Made by a program: the position numbers and the translations under genes. Under the pieces are notes generated by a model. The model did not search any database, was not told the DNA's origin, and was given only the letters and a program-made list of their open reading frames with translations. Source: Nitratireductor sp. (GTDB lineage Bacteria; Pseudomonadota; Alphaproteobacteria; Rhizobiales; Rhizobiaceae). From it: a stretch of DNA of 64,000 nt. Location of the stretch: assembly GCF_017794765.1 (NCBI RefSeq), contig NZ_CP051236.1, forward strand, positions 927,307-991,306, given 5' to 3'. Positions 1 to 8,029 of the stretch are shown in pieces (position 1 is the first letter of the stretch; each line of letters begins with the position of its first letter).

Positions 1-1
1 C

Positions 2-1504
2 GACGTGTTCGCCCCGTCGGCAGGCATCCGCTTCCTGGCGCTCGCCCGCACGGCATCGCGCTATGGCGAACGTATCGTCACCCATGATGCAACGCTGGAA
101 GTGCTTGCAGAACTGCGCGAAAGACTGTTTCGCGGCTGGGCGGTCGCGGGTGCTGCACGCGCCATGGCGGCGCGGCCGGCCCGTCTACTTTTCCGGCTGA
201 CCAACGATATCGACGCGCTGGACTCGCTCTATCTGCGCGTTCTCGTGCCGCTGTTCTCGGCAGCCGGTGCCGCTGTTGTCGCCGGGCTGGCGCTTGGCTT
301 CATCGACATCCGGCTTGGCGTCGCTTCTTCGCTGTTCCTGCTGGCAGTTGGGCTCGGTGTGCCCACGCTAGCGGCGCGCCTTGCCCGAAAGCCGGCCCGC
401 CGTCGCGCACATGCGCTGGAGGTTCTACGCGCTCGCAGCATCGACCTTGTCCGCGGGCAGAGCGAACTCACGATGGCCGGGCGGATCTTTGCCCAGCGCG
501 AGGCAATTGCCGAGGCCGACCGGCGCCTGGCAGAGGCCGACGATGCAATGAACAGGACGGAAACAGGCGTCAGCATCACGCTCGGCATAGCCGGTGCAGT
601 TCTGCTCGCCGCGATCCTGATCTTCGGTGCTGAACTTGCGGAACGTGGTTACATCAGCGCACCCGTTGCCGCATTGGCACTGCTCATCGGCTTGACTGCG
701 ACAGAACCGTTTGCCGCCCTGCGGCGCGGTGCTGTCGAGCTTGGACGCACGCTGACAGCCGTCCGCCGCGTCGGACCACGGCTGGGAGCGCAAGATAGCA
801 CGCCGGCAATCAATGCGCCGAATGCTGCCCGAACGTCGATATGCCTGAAGCATATCACCGCGGTCCATCCGGGATCGGTCCATCCCGCGCTCAAGGATGT
901 TTCCCTGCAGGTCGGACACGGTGAGCGTATTGCGGTAATCGGGGCGAGCGGGGCCGGCAAATCGTCGCTTCTGGCAGCGCTTGCCGGTGAGATGATACCT
1001 GTCGGGGGCGCGGTCTCCAGCCTTCCCTCAGTCCTGTTCACGCAACGCACGGAATTGTTCAACGACACGCTGCGTGGCAATCTCGTGCTCGCCAATCCAG
1101 CGTCCCGCGACGGTCAGTTGCATGCCGCACTGGAAGCGGCAGGACTTTCACGACTGCTGGCTCGGTTGCCGGATGGGCTCGACACCATGCTGGGCGAGGG
1201 CGGTGCCGGGCTTTCCACCGGCCAGGCACGCAGGCTTGCACTCGCCCGGCTGGTGCTGCGGGACGCGCCGGTCTGGCTGCTCGACGAGCCGACTGAGGGG
1301 CTCGACCGTGAAACCGCGAACGATGTGATTGCGCGGGTCGGATGGTTCGCAGCCGGCAGAACCCTCGTGGTGTCAACGCACATCCGCCGTGAGGCCGAAG
1401 GCGCAGACCGCATCGTGCGCATGGCACAGGGCCGCATCCTCGCCGAAGCGCACCGCGGCACGGCCGAATACAATTCTTTGCTCGAAGGTCTGAGACCAGA
1501 ATGA
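2..1504 (+). CDS. cydC: Thiol reductant ABC exporter subunit CydC (5' end cut by window)
   Basis: Half of the CydDC inner-membrane ABC exporter, which sends cysteine and glutathione to the periplasm and is needed to assemble cytochrome bd. The reading frame is open to the left edge, so the start and about 50 residues are missing. The visible part has a type-1 ABC membrane domain (first half, hydrophobic segments around residues 80-130 and 190-230) and a C-terminal ATPase with Walker A GASGAGKSS, signature LSTGQARR and Walker B VWLLDEP. The early segment SRYGERIVTHDATL is typical of CydC. It lies 46 nt upstream of cydA in the same direction, so it is probably cotranscribed; cydD should lie just outside the window. 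The identification is firm, the true start is unseen. Confidence 0.93.
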   Translation, partial: DVFAPSAGIRFLALARTASRYGERIVTHDATLEVLAELRERLFRGWAVAGAARAMAARPARLLFRLTNDIDALDSLYLRVLVPLFSAAGAAVVAGLALGFIDIRLGVASSLFLLAVGLGVPTLAARLARKPARRRAHALEVLRARSIDLVRGQSELTMAGRIFAQREAIAEADRRLAEADDAMNRTETGVSITLGIAGAVLLAAILIFGAELAERGYISAPVAALALLIGLTATEPFAALRRGAVELGRTLTAVRRVGPRLGAQDSTPAINAPNAARTSICLKHITAVHPGSVHPALKDVSLQVGHGERIAVIGASGAGKSSLLAALAGEMIPVGGAVSSLPSVLFTQRTELFNDTLRGNLVLANPASRDGQLHAALEAAGLSRLLARLPDGLDTMLGEGGAGLSTGQARRLALARLVLRDAPVWLLDEPTEGLDRETANDVIARVGWFAAGRTLVVSTHIRREAEGADRIVRMAQGRILAEAHRGTAEYNSLLEGLRPE

Positions 1505-1550
1505 GCGCTTCCTCCCGACGACCAAAGGAGCCGGACAGCCGGATGGTACA

Positions 1551-3128
1551 ATGGAACTGAACATCGTCGATCTCTCGCGGTTGCAATTTGCGATCACCGC
1601 GCTCTACCACTTTCTGTTCGTCCCGCTGACGCTTGGACTGTCGGTGCTGGTCGCCATCATGGAGACCGTATACGTCATGACTGGCCGCACCATCTGGCGG
1701 CAGATGACGAAATTCTGGGGCACGCTCTTCGGCATCAATTTCGTGCTCGGCGTCGCCACCGGCATCGTCATGGAGTTCCAGTTCGGTATGAACTGGAGTT
1801 ACTACAGCCACTATGTCGGCGATATCTTCGGTGCACCTCTGGCCATTGAGGGCCTCATGGCTTTCTTCCTGGAGGCGACCTTTGTCGGCCTGTTCTTCTT
1901 CGGCTGGGACAAGCTCTCAAAGCTCGGCCACCTTGCCTCCGCCTGGGCGGTCGCCATCGGCTCCAATTTCTCGGCACTCTGGATCCTCATCGCCAATGGC
2001 TGGATGCAGAACCCCATAGGCTCCGCCTTCAACCCCCAGACCATGCGCATGGAAGTCACGGACTTTTACGCCGTGCTCATGAACCCGGTGGCGCAGGCGA
2101 AGTTCGTTCACACCGTGTCGGCCGGTTATGTCACGGCATCAGTTTTCGTTCTGGGCGTCTCCGCCTGGTACGTGCTCAAGGGCAGGCATCTGGAGCTTGC
2201 CAAGCGCTCAATGACTGTTGCTGCTTCTTTCGGCTTGGCAGCTGCTCTCTCGGTCGTGGTGCTGGGCGATGAAAGCGGCTATCTCGCCACCGAGCATCAG
2301 AAGATGAAGCTCGCCGCCATTGAGGCCATGTGGGAAACGGAGCCGGCGCCGGCTTCCTTCACCGCTTTTGGTTTCCCGGATCAGGAAGCACGCGAAACCC
2401 ATTATGCCGTGCATATCCCCTGGGCCATGGGAATCATCGCGACGCGTTCGCTCGACACGCAGATTCCTGGAATTGAGGAACTGGTCGAACGCGCGGAAGA
2501 GCGCATCAGAAACGGTATCGTCGCCTATGATGCCCTGCAGAAAATCCGCGCCGCCGGCAGCACGGATGCCATTCCCGACGATGTGAAGGCAGCTTTCGAG
2601 GAGAGTGGCGCGGACCTCGGATATGCGCTGCTTCTGAAGCCGTATCTCGACGATCCGCGTGAAGCGACGGACGCGCAGATAACCCAGGCGGCAAACGACA
2701 CGGTGCCAAACGTGCCGACGCTGTTCTGGACCTTCCGCATCATGGTTGGGCTGGGCTTTTTCTTCATCCTGCTGATGGCGGTGTTCTTCTATCTGTCGGC
2801 CCGGCACAGGCTGGATCGCTATCCCATTCTTCTGCGGATCGCAGTTCTTGCTATCCCGCTCCCATGGATCGCAGCCGAATGTGGCTGGATCGTTGCGGAG
2901 TTCGGGCGTCAGCCGTGGATCATCGAAGGCGTGCTGCCGACCGCCGTGGCGGTCTCGAACCTTGGTGCTTCCACGGTGCTGATGACGATCATCGGCTTCT
3001 CGCTGATCTATACCGTCCTCTTCATCGTCGAAATGACGCTGATGCTGCGCGCCATTCGCAAGGGGCCTGAACCAGACGAAGAGCCAGAGGCCGAGTTCGG
3101 CCCCCGCGCCTTCGTTCCGGCGGAGTAA
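1551..3128 (+). CDS. cydA: Cytochrome bd ubiquinol oxidase subunit I
   Basis: Quinol-oxidising, heme-carrying subunit of the high-affinity terminal oxidase in the inner membrane. The 525-residue protein aligns by eye with E. coli CydA along its length. His20 (in LYHFLF) corresponds to the heme b595 ligand and His187 (in KFVHTV) to a heme b558 ligand. The quinol-loop residues in KLAAIEAMWE are conserved and the loop is the long E. coli type (about residues 250-390). GRQPW near residue 449 is the family signature. Several predicted membrane helices are evident. cydB begins 5 nt after its stop. The ATG at 1543 is out of frame and quickly closed, so 1551 is the start. Confidence 0.97.
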   Translation: MELNIVDLSRLQFAITALYHFLFVPLTLGLSVLVAIMETVYVMTGRTIWRQMTKFWGTLFGINFVLGVATGIVMEFQFGMNWSYYSHYVGDIFGAPLAIEGLMAFFLEATFVGLFFFGWDKLSKLGHLASAWAVAIGSNFSALWILIANGWMQNPIGSAFNPQTMRMEVTDFYAVLMNPVAQAKFVHTVSAGYVTASVFVLGVSAWYVLKGRHLELAKRSMTVAASFGLAAALSVVVLGDESGYLATEHQKMKLAAIEAMWETEPAPASFTAFGFPDQEARETHYAVHIPWAMGIIATRSLDTQIPGIEELVERAEERIRNGIVAYDALQKIRAAGSTDAIPDDVKAAFEESGADLGYALLLKPYLDDPREATDAQITQAANDTVPNVPTLFWTFRIMVGLGFFFILLMAVFFYLSARHRLDRYPILLRIAVLAIPLPWIAAECGWIVAEFGRQPWIIEGVLPTAVAVSNLGASTVLMTIIGFSLIYTVLFIVEMTLMLRAIRKGPEPDEEPEAEFGPRAFVPAE

Positions 3129-3133
3129 GAACA

Positions 3134-4291
3134 ATGATCCTGCACACTCTTATCGACTATGAAACGCTGCGTGTCATCTGGTGGGGACTGCTCGGCGTGT
3201 TGCTGATCGGCTTTGCCATAACCGATGGTTTCGACCTTGGAACCGGAACACTTCTGCCCTTCGTGGCGAAGACCGACACCGAGCGCCGCGTCGTGATCAA
3301 TGCCGTTGGCCCCGTCTGGGAAGGCAATCAGGTCTGGCTGATCCTGGGAGGCGGCGCCATTTTTGCGGCCTGGCCGCCGCTCTATGCGGTGTCCTTCTCG
3401 GGCTTCTATCTTGCCATGTTCGCTGTGGTCTTCGCGCTCATCCTGCGCCCCGTGGCGTTCAAATACCGGTCGAAGCGCGAGAACCCCGCCTGGCGCGCGA
3501 CGTGGGACTGGGCGCTGTTCATTGGCGGTTTCGTTCCGGCGCTGATCTTCGGTGTTGCGGTAGGCAATGTCCTTCAGGGTGTGCCGTTCCGGCTCGAAAA
3601 TGATCTGCGTATTTTCTACGAGGGCACGACATTGTTCGAGCTGCTCAATCCGTTTGCGCTTCTGTGCGGCCTGCTTTCGGTGGCAATGCTCGTCATGCAT
3701 GGCGCATCCTGGCTGATGGTGAAGACCGAGGGATCCGTTGCCGCGCGCAGTCGTACCTTTGGGAGCGTTGCTGCCACGGCCACCATCGTGATCTTCGCAC
3801 TCGGTGGCCTCTGGCTATGGGCCGGTGTCGACGGTTATCGCATCACCAGCGCCATTGTCACCGACGGTCCGTCCAACCCGCTGGCAAAGACCGTGGTACA
3901 GGCGAGCAACGCCTGGTTTGACAATTATGCGGCGCACCCATGGATGATGATCGCACCGGGCCTCGGTTTTGCCGGTGCAGCCCTCGCGCTCGTTCTGTTC
4001 CGTGCCCGGCGTGAGGTGCCGACCCTGCTTGCCAGCGCGGCGTCGATCATCGGCATCATCTCCACTGTCGGCCTGTCGATGTTCCCCTTCATCCTGCCGT
4101 CTTCCATCGCACCCGGTGCAAGCCTGACGGTTTGGGATGCTTCGTCGAGCCATCTCACACTCTTCATCATGCTGGTTGTGACGGCGTTTTTCATTCCCTT
4201 GATCGTCGCCTACACGAGCTGGGTCTACAGGGTGCTGTGGGGCAAGGTCGACAAGAACGAAATCGAGCAAGGCAAGGGGCACGCTTACTGA
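3134..4291 (+). CDS. cydB: Cytochrome bd ubiquinol oxidase subunit II
   Basis: Second large membrane subunit of cytochrome bd oxidase. The 385 residues match the usual CydB length (E. coli 379). The N-terminal region with TDGFDLGTG and GPVWEGNQVW is diagnostic, and eight or so hydrophobic segments are spread through the protein. It follows cydA by 5 nt with CGGAG just before its ATG, and is followed 31 nt later by cydX, giving the operon cydC-cydA-cydB-cydX. Such oxidases serve respiration at low oxygen and under stress. No anomaly seen. Confidence 0.97.
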   Translation: MILHTLIDYETLRVIWWGLLGVLLIGFAITDGFDLGTGTLLPFVAKTDTERRVVINAVGPVWEGNQVWLILGGGAIFAAWPPLYAVSFSGFYLAMFAVVFALILRPVAFKYRSKRENPAWRATWDWALFIGGFVPALIFGVAVGNVLQGVPFRLENDLRIFYEGTTLFELLNPFALLCGLLSVAMLVMHGASWLMVKTEGSVAARSRTFGSVAATATIVIFALGGLWLWAGVDGYRITSAIVTDGPSNPLAKTVVQASNAWFDNYAAHPWMMIAPGLGFAGAALALVLFRARREVPTLLASAASIIGIISTVGLSMFPFILPSSIAPGASLTVWDASSSHLTLFIMLVVTAFFIPLIVAYTSWVYRVLWGKVDKNEIEQGKGHAY

Positions 4292-4322
4292 GCGCTGCCG
4301 TGAGACAAAAGGAGTTCACGAC

Positions 4323-4442
4323 ATGTGGTATTTTGCATGGTTGCTTGGCTTCCCACTCGCCGCAGCTTTCGCTGTGCTCAACGCGATGTGGTATGAGCTG
4401 ATGGACGACGCGGCGAAGAACAGAGAAGCCGGAAAGCAATGA
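4323..4442 (+). CDS. cydX: Cytochrome bd oxidase small subunit CydX
   Basis: A 39-residue single-helix subunit that stabilises the heme-containing core of cytochrome bd oxidase. The protein begins MWYFAWLLGFPLA, nearly the same as the E. coli CydX start, and has one hydrophobic helix (about residues 3-22) followed by a charged tail ending AGKQ. AAAAGGAG at 4306-4313 sits 9 nt before the ATG. It is directly downstream of cydB and directly upstream of a strong hairpin terminator, as expected for the last gene of the cyd operon. It is short enough to be missed by gene callers with a length cut-off. Confidence 0.93.
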   Translation: MWYFAWLLGFPLAAAFAVLNAMWYELMDDAAKNREAGKQ

Positions 4443-4450
4443 ATGTGCAG

Positions 4451-4474
4451 ACGCCGGCCTTGTGCCGGCGTTTT
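4451..4474 (+). terminator. Rho-independent terminator of the cyd operon
   Basis: Perfect 8-bp stem ACGCCGGC / GCCGGCGT with loop CTTGT, followed by a T run (4471-4474). It lies 9 nt after the cydX stop and just beyond the stop of the convergent mscS-like gene, so it may also limit read-through from the other strand. Confidence 0.85.
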
Positions 4475-4485
4475 GCTTTCGAGCT

Positions 4486-5784
4486 TCAGTCGGCGATCTG
4501 CCCGCTTGCCGGGCGTTTCATGATCACTTCGCGGTGTGGATAGGGGATCTCGACCCCGTTTTCCTTTAGCGTGTCCCACAATGCGAGCAGCACTTTGCCG
4601 CGCACATTGGTGAGACCCTGCTGCGGATCACGGATCCAGAAGCGCAGCACGAAATCGAGGGAGGATTCACCAAACCCCGTCAGCCAGCAGACCGGTCTCC
4701 GATCTGCATCGACACGACCAACACTCATGGCAGCTTCAATGGCGAGGGCCGAAACCTGATGCGGATCAGCCTCATAGGAAACGCCAAACGGCACGTCGAG
4801 GCGCACCATCTCGTCGCTGAACGACCAGTTGATCACCTGCTGGGTGATGAAGTCCTCGTTGGGGATGAGATACTCGCGCCCGTCTCGGGTGATCACGGAC
4901 ACGAAACGCGCCCGCAATTCCCGGATCCAGCCGAACGTGTCGCCGAGCGTGATCGTGTCGCCCGGTTTGATGGACTTGTCGAGCAGGATGATGATGCCCG
5001 AGATGAAGTTGGAAACGACCTTCTGCAGGCCGAAGCCGAGCCCCACGCCGACAGCGCCGGAAAACACCGTCAGCGCCGTCAGGTCGACGCCAACGGAGGA
5101 AAGGGCGATCGCGCCTGCGGCGATGACGAGCCCGATCTTGACCACCTTGCCGAGCAGCACGCGGATCGACGGTGTGAGTTCGTCGGAGCGCTGGACGCGC
5201 TCGTCGAAATAATTGCCAAGCACGACGGCAAGCCAGACAGTGCCGGTGAGCAGCACCGCGGCTTTCAGCAGCACCAGAGCGCTTAACCGTGTCGCGCCGA
5301 GCGGCAGGGCCAGCGTGTCGAGAAACGCTGCCGCCTCGTCGTCTATGCCGAGAATGACAATGGCCGCATAGGTCCACGCGATCCACCCAATGGTTCTGGC
5401 AAGCAGGCGGTTGCGGATGATGCGCGAGACAACCGACGTGAACAACCAGGCAAGTGAAAGCGACAGGGTGAGTGAAAGCAACAGGGTCCTGCTTGGCCAT
5501 GTAAGCGAGCGCAACACCGTCAGTGCCGCGAAAAGAAGAAGCACAAACAGGATCCAGTCGGTGCGCCTCATCAGCGCCACGACAACGCGCAGAAGACCCT
5601 GATGACCCTTGATGCGCCTGGCGCGTGCCTCGAGCCGGCTTTCCAGTCCACGCGATGCCAGCTTTGCGATAAAGAAGAGCACCGCAATGATTGCGAACTG
5701 GTACAAGGTCCAGGGATCGGCGAGAGTGACGAGCTTGGCTTGCACCCAATTCGCAATCTCGATCAGAAGGTCCACGAACGCCAT
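4486..5784 (-). CDS. Mechanosensitive ion channel family protein (MscS type)
   Basis: Predicted inner-membrane channel that opens under membrane tension and releases small solutes on hypo-osmotic shock. The 432-residue protein has about five hydrophobic segments (about residues 25-45, 75-95, 100-120, 130-150, 175-195) before the conserved MscS core. The pore-lining helix is GAVGVGLGFGLQKVVSNFISG (about 245-266, read in two overlapping parts GAVGVGLGFGLQ and KVVSNFISG), and the beta domain contains DTFGWIRELRAR and LIPNEDFITQQVINWS. It is longer than E. coli MscS (286 aa), the extra length being N-terminal membrane segments. It is convergent with cydX. The exact subfamily is not resolved. Confidence 0.9.
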   Translation of the reverse strand: MAFVDLLIEIANWVQAKLVTLADPWTLYQFAIIAVLFFIAKLASRGLESRLEARARRIKGHQGLLRVVVALMRRTDWILFVLLLFAALTVLRSLTWPSRTLLLSLTLSLSLAWLFTSVVSRIIRNRLLARTIGWIAWTYAAIVILGIDDEAAAFLDTLALPLGATRLSALVLLKAAVLLTGTVWLAVVLGNYFDERVQRSDELTPSIRVLLGKVVKIGLVIAAGAIALSSVGVDLTALTVFSGAVGVGLGFGLQKVVSNFISGIIILLDKSIKPGDTITLGDTFGWIRELRARFVSVITRDGREYLIPNEDFITQQVINWSFSDEMVRLDVPFGVSYEADPHQVSALAIEAAMSVGRVDADRRPVCWLTGFGESSLDFVLRFWIRDPQQGLTNVRGKVLLALWDTLKENGVEIPYPHREVIMKRPASGQIAD

Positions 5785-5902
5785 ATCTGTAGTCTAGAGC
5801 AATTTCTGTCGGTGTGGAAACAGTGCGCGCCGCAAAAATGCGGCTAAAACAAGCAGATGGCGCTATGGTGCGAAACGCATTGCCGCGTGGCCGGGGCCTG
5901 TC

Positions 5903-7936
5903 ATGATCCAAAAGGGGACATCGGACGAACCGCTATTGCTGGGTATAGACACCGGCGGCACCTATACGGATGCCGTGCTGTTCTGCGAGCGCTCGGGCGT
6001 TGTCGGCAAGGCGAAAGCGTTGACGACAAGGCACGATCTGGCAGAAGGCATTTCAGGTGCCGTCGATGCAGTGCTTGCGAAGGTGCCTACTCCCGTGGGC
6101 CGCATTGGCCTCGTCTCCATGTCGACGACACTCGCCACCAACGCGCTTGTGGAAGGTCAGGGTGGTCGCGTAGCGCTGGTGATGATTGGGTTCTCGGAAA
6201 CCGATCTTATGCAGGCGGGACTGCGCAACGCACTGCGATCCGATCCGGTCGTTTTTTTACCCGGCGGACATGACGTGCACGGCAATGAAACGCCGCTGGA
6301 CATGGGGCGGCTTGAAGCTGAGATTGATGCGCTGGCAGAAAATGTGACAGCCTTTGCTGTCTGCGCCTATTTTGCGGTGCGCAACCCCGCCCATGAGATT
6401 GCTGCCAGGGATTTCATTCGCACCCGCACCGATCTGCCGGTCACGATCAGCCATGAGCTTTCCGCCCAGCTTGGCGGGCCGCGCCGCGCTCTGACAACCC
6501 TGCTCAATGCGCGGCTCATCGCATTGATCGATCGCCTTGTGGTCGCCACTGAGAGTTTTCTTGAACAGCGTGGTATCCGCGCGCCGCTCATGGTGGTGCG
6601 TGGCGACGGCGCGCTTGTTTCGGCGGCGTTCGCCCGAGGCAGGCCGATTGAGACCATACTGTCTGGCCCGGCTGCGAGCCTCGTTGGTGCGCGTTACCTG
6701 ACCGGCCTTGATCGTGCGGTTGTCTCCGATATCGGTGGCACGACCACTGACATTGCTGTCCTCGAAAACGGCCAGCCACGCATCGACCCGCAAGGCGCGC
6801 GCGTCGGCGGCCATCGTACCATGGTCGAGGCGGTGGCGATGCGCACTTTCGGGCTCGGCGGAGACTCCGAAGTCAGGATTGATGAGGGCGGGCTGAGCGG
6901 TCGCCTTGTGCTGGGACCACGTCGGTTGATCCCTTTGTCACTCGCCGCCCATCTTCATGGGGATCAGGTACTCGAGACGCTTCGGAAACAGCAGGACAGG
7001 GCGGTGTCCGCCCGGCTGGATGGGCGGTTTGCGTGTCGGAGTGGGATGCCGGAGCGCCACGCCGCGGGTCTCTCGCAGAGCGAGGCCGCGCTCTATGCCC
7101 GGCTGGAGCGAGAGCCGGTAGCGCTTGAGACGATCATCCTTTCCAACGCGCAACTGGCGCCGCTCGATCGTCTCGTCGCGCGTGGTCTGGTCTCCTTGAT
7201 CGGATTTACTCCGACCGATGCCGCTCACGTTCTTGGACGGCAGACCGGATGGGATGTTGAGACGGCCCGCCTTGGCGCAGCGCTTTTCGCCAGACGCCGC
7301 GATGGCAGCGGGCAGCCGCTTGCGTTGGATGCGGAAGCGTTCTGCGAACGCGTGCTGGCGCGTCTGACCCGGTGTTCCGCAGAAGCCGTGCTCGAAACGG
7401 CACTGTGTGAGGATGGGCTGGACGGTGCATCGCTCGCCGAGCACGAGCTCATACGTCGTGCGCTCGACGGGACACAAGGCGTTGCAGGCTTCCAGGTTTC
7501 GCTAGACCGCGCTGTGATCGGCTTGGGTGCATCGGCGCCGCTGCATTTTTCCGGGTTGGGAGAACTGCTTCGCGGAGCCTGCGTGCTGCCTGAGGATGCG
7601 GATGTCGCCAACGCCATTGGCGCTGTTGTAGGTCGTGTGGGTGTGCGCAGCGAAGCGCATATCGGGCAACCGCGAGAAGGCGTCTATCGGGTGCGCGTTG
7701 CGGAAGAGCTGCGTGATTTTCCAGATGAGGAAGAGGCCTTGGCTTTTGCCGAGCGTGTGCTGAAGCGCGATCTCCGCGACAGGGCACATGAGGCCGGTGC
7801 CGATCAGGCCGAGCTCCACGTGACGCGCGACATCCGCGCTATCGATGTCGACGGCAGTCGCCGTTTTCTGGAAGCGCGGGTCGTGGTGCAGGCATCGGGA
7901 CGCCCGCGTATGGCGCTCAACCACGATCGAGATTGA
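5903..7936 (+). CDS. Hydantoinase/oxoprolinase family protein (HyuA-like), no beta-subunit gene nearby
   Basis: Member of the ASKHA-fold hydantoinase A / oxoprolinase family, whose members hydrolyse hydantoins, 5-oxoproline or carboxylate cyclic substrates using ATP. The N-terminal phosphate-binding motif GIDTGGTYTDAVLF is at about residues 14-27, a second nucleotide-binding motif VSDIGGTTTDIAVLENG at about 273-289, and FGLGGDSEVRI follows at about 316. At 677 residues it is close to the usual HyuA length of about 680-700. The B subunit (HyuB) usually adjacent is absent: upstream is a divergent channel gene, downstream is malate synthase G 93 nt away. Substrate cannot be inferred. ATG 5903 has a weak CCGGGG upstream. 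Confidence 0.85.
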   Translation: MIQKGTSDEPLLLGIDTGGTYTDAVLFCERSGVVGKAKALTTRHDLAEGISGAVDAVLAKVPTPVGRIGLVSMSTTLATNALVEGQGGRVALVMIGFSETDLMQAGLRNALRSDPVVFLPGGHDVHGNETPLDMGRLEAEIDALAENVTAFAVCAYFAVRNPAHEIAARDFIRTRTDLPVTISHELSAQLGGPRRALTTLLNARLIALIDRLVVATESFLEQRGIRAPLMVVRGDGALVSAAFARGRPIETILSGPAASLVGARYLTGLDRAVVSDIGGTTTDIAVLENGQPRIDPQGARVGGHRTMVEAVAMRTFGLGGDSEVRIDEGGLSGRLVLGPRRLIPLSLAAHLHGDQVLETLRKQQDRAVSARLDGRFACRSGMPERHAAGLSQSEAALYARLEREPVALETIILSNAQLAPLDRLVARGLVSLIGFTPTDAAHVLGRQTGWDVETARLGAALFARRRDGSGQPLALDAEAFCERVLARLTRCSAEAVLETALCEDGLDGASLAEHELIRRALDGTQGVAGFQVSLDRAVIGLGASAPLHFSGLGELLRGACVLPEDADVANAIGAVVGRVGVRSEAHIGQPREGVYRVRVAEELRDFPDEEEALAFAERVLKRDLRDRAHEAGADQAELHVTRDIRAIDVDGSRRFLEARVVVQASGRPRMALNHDRD

Positions 7937-8029
7937 AACTTCTTCTCCATCCGGCGAATTGACCCCGTGCCGCTGGCATGGTGAAAGCAGTGCATCATTT
8001 CTGACATTGGGAAGAGGAGTGTCTGCCAA

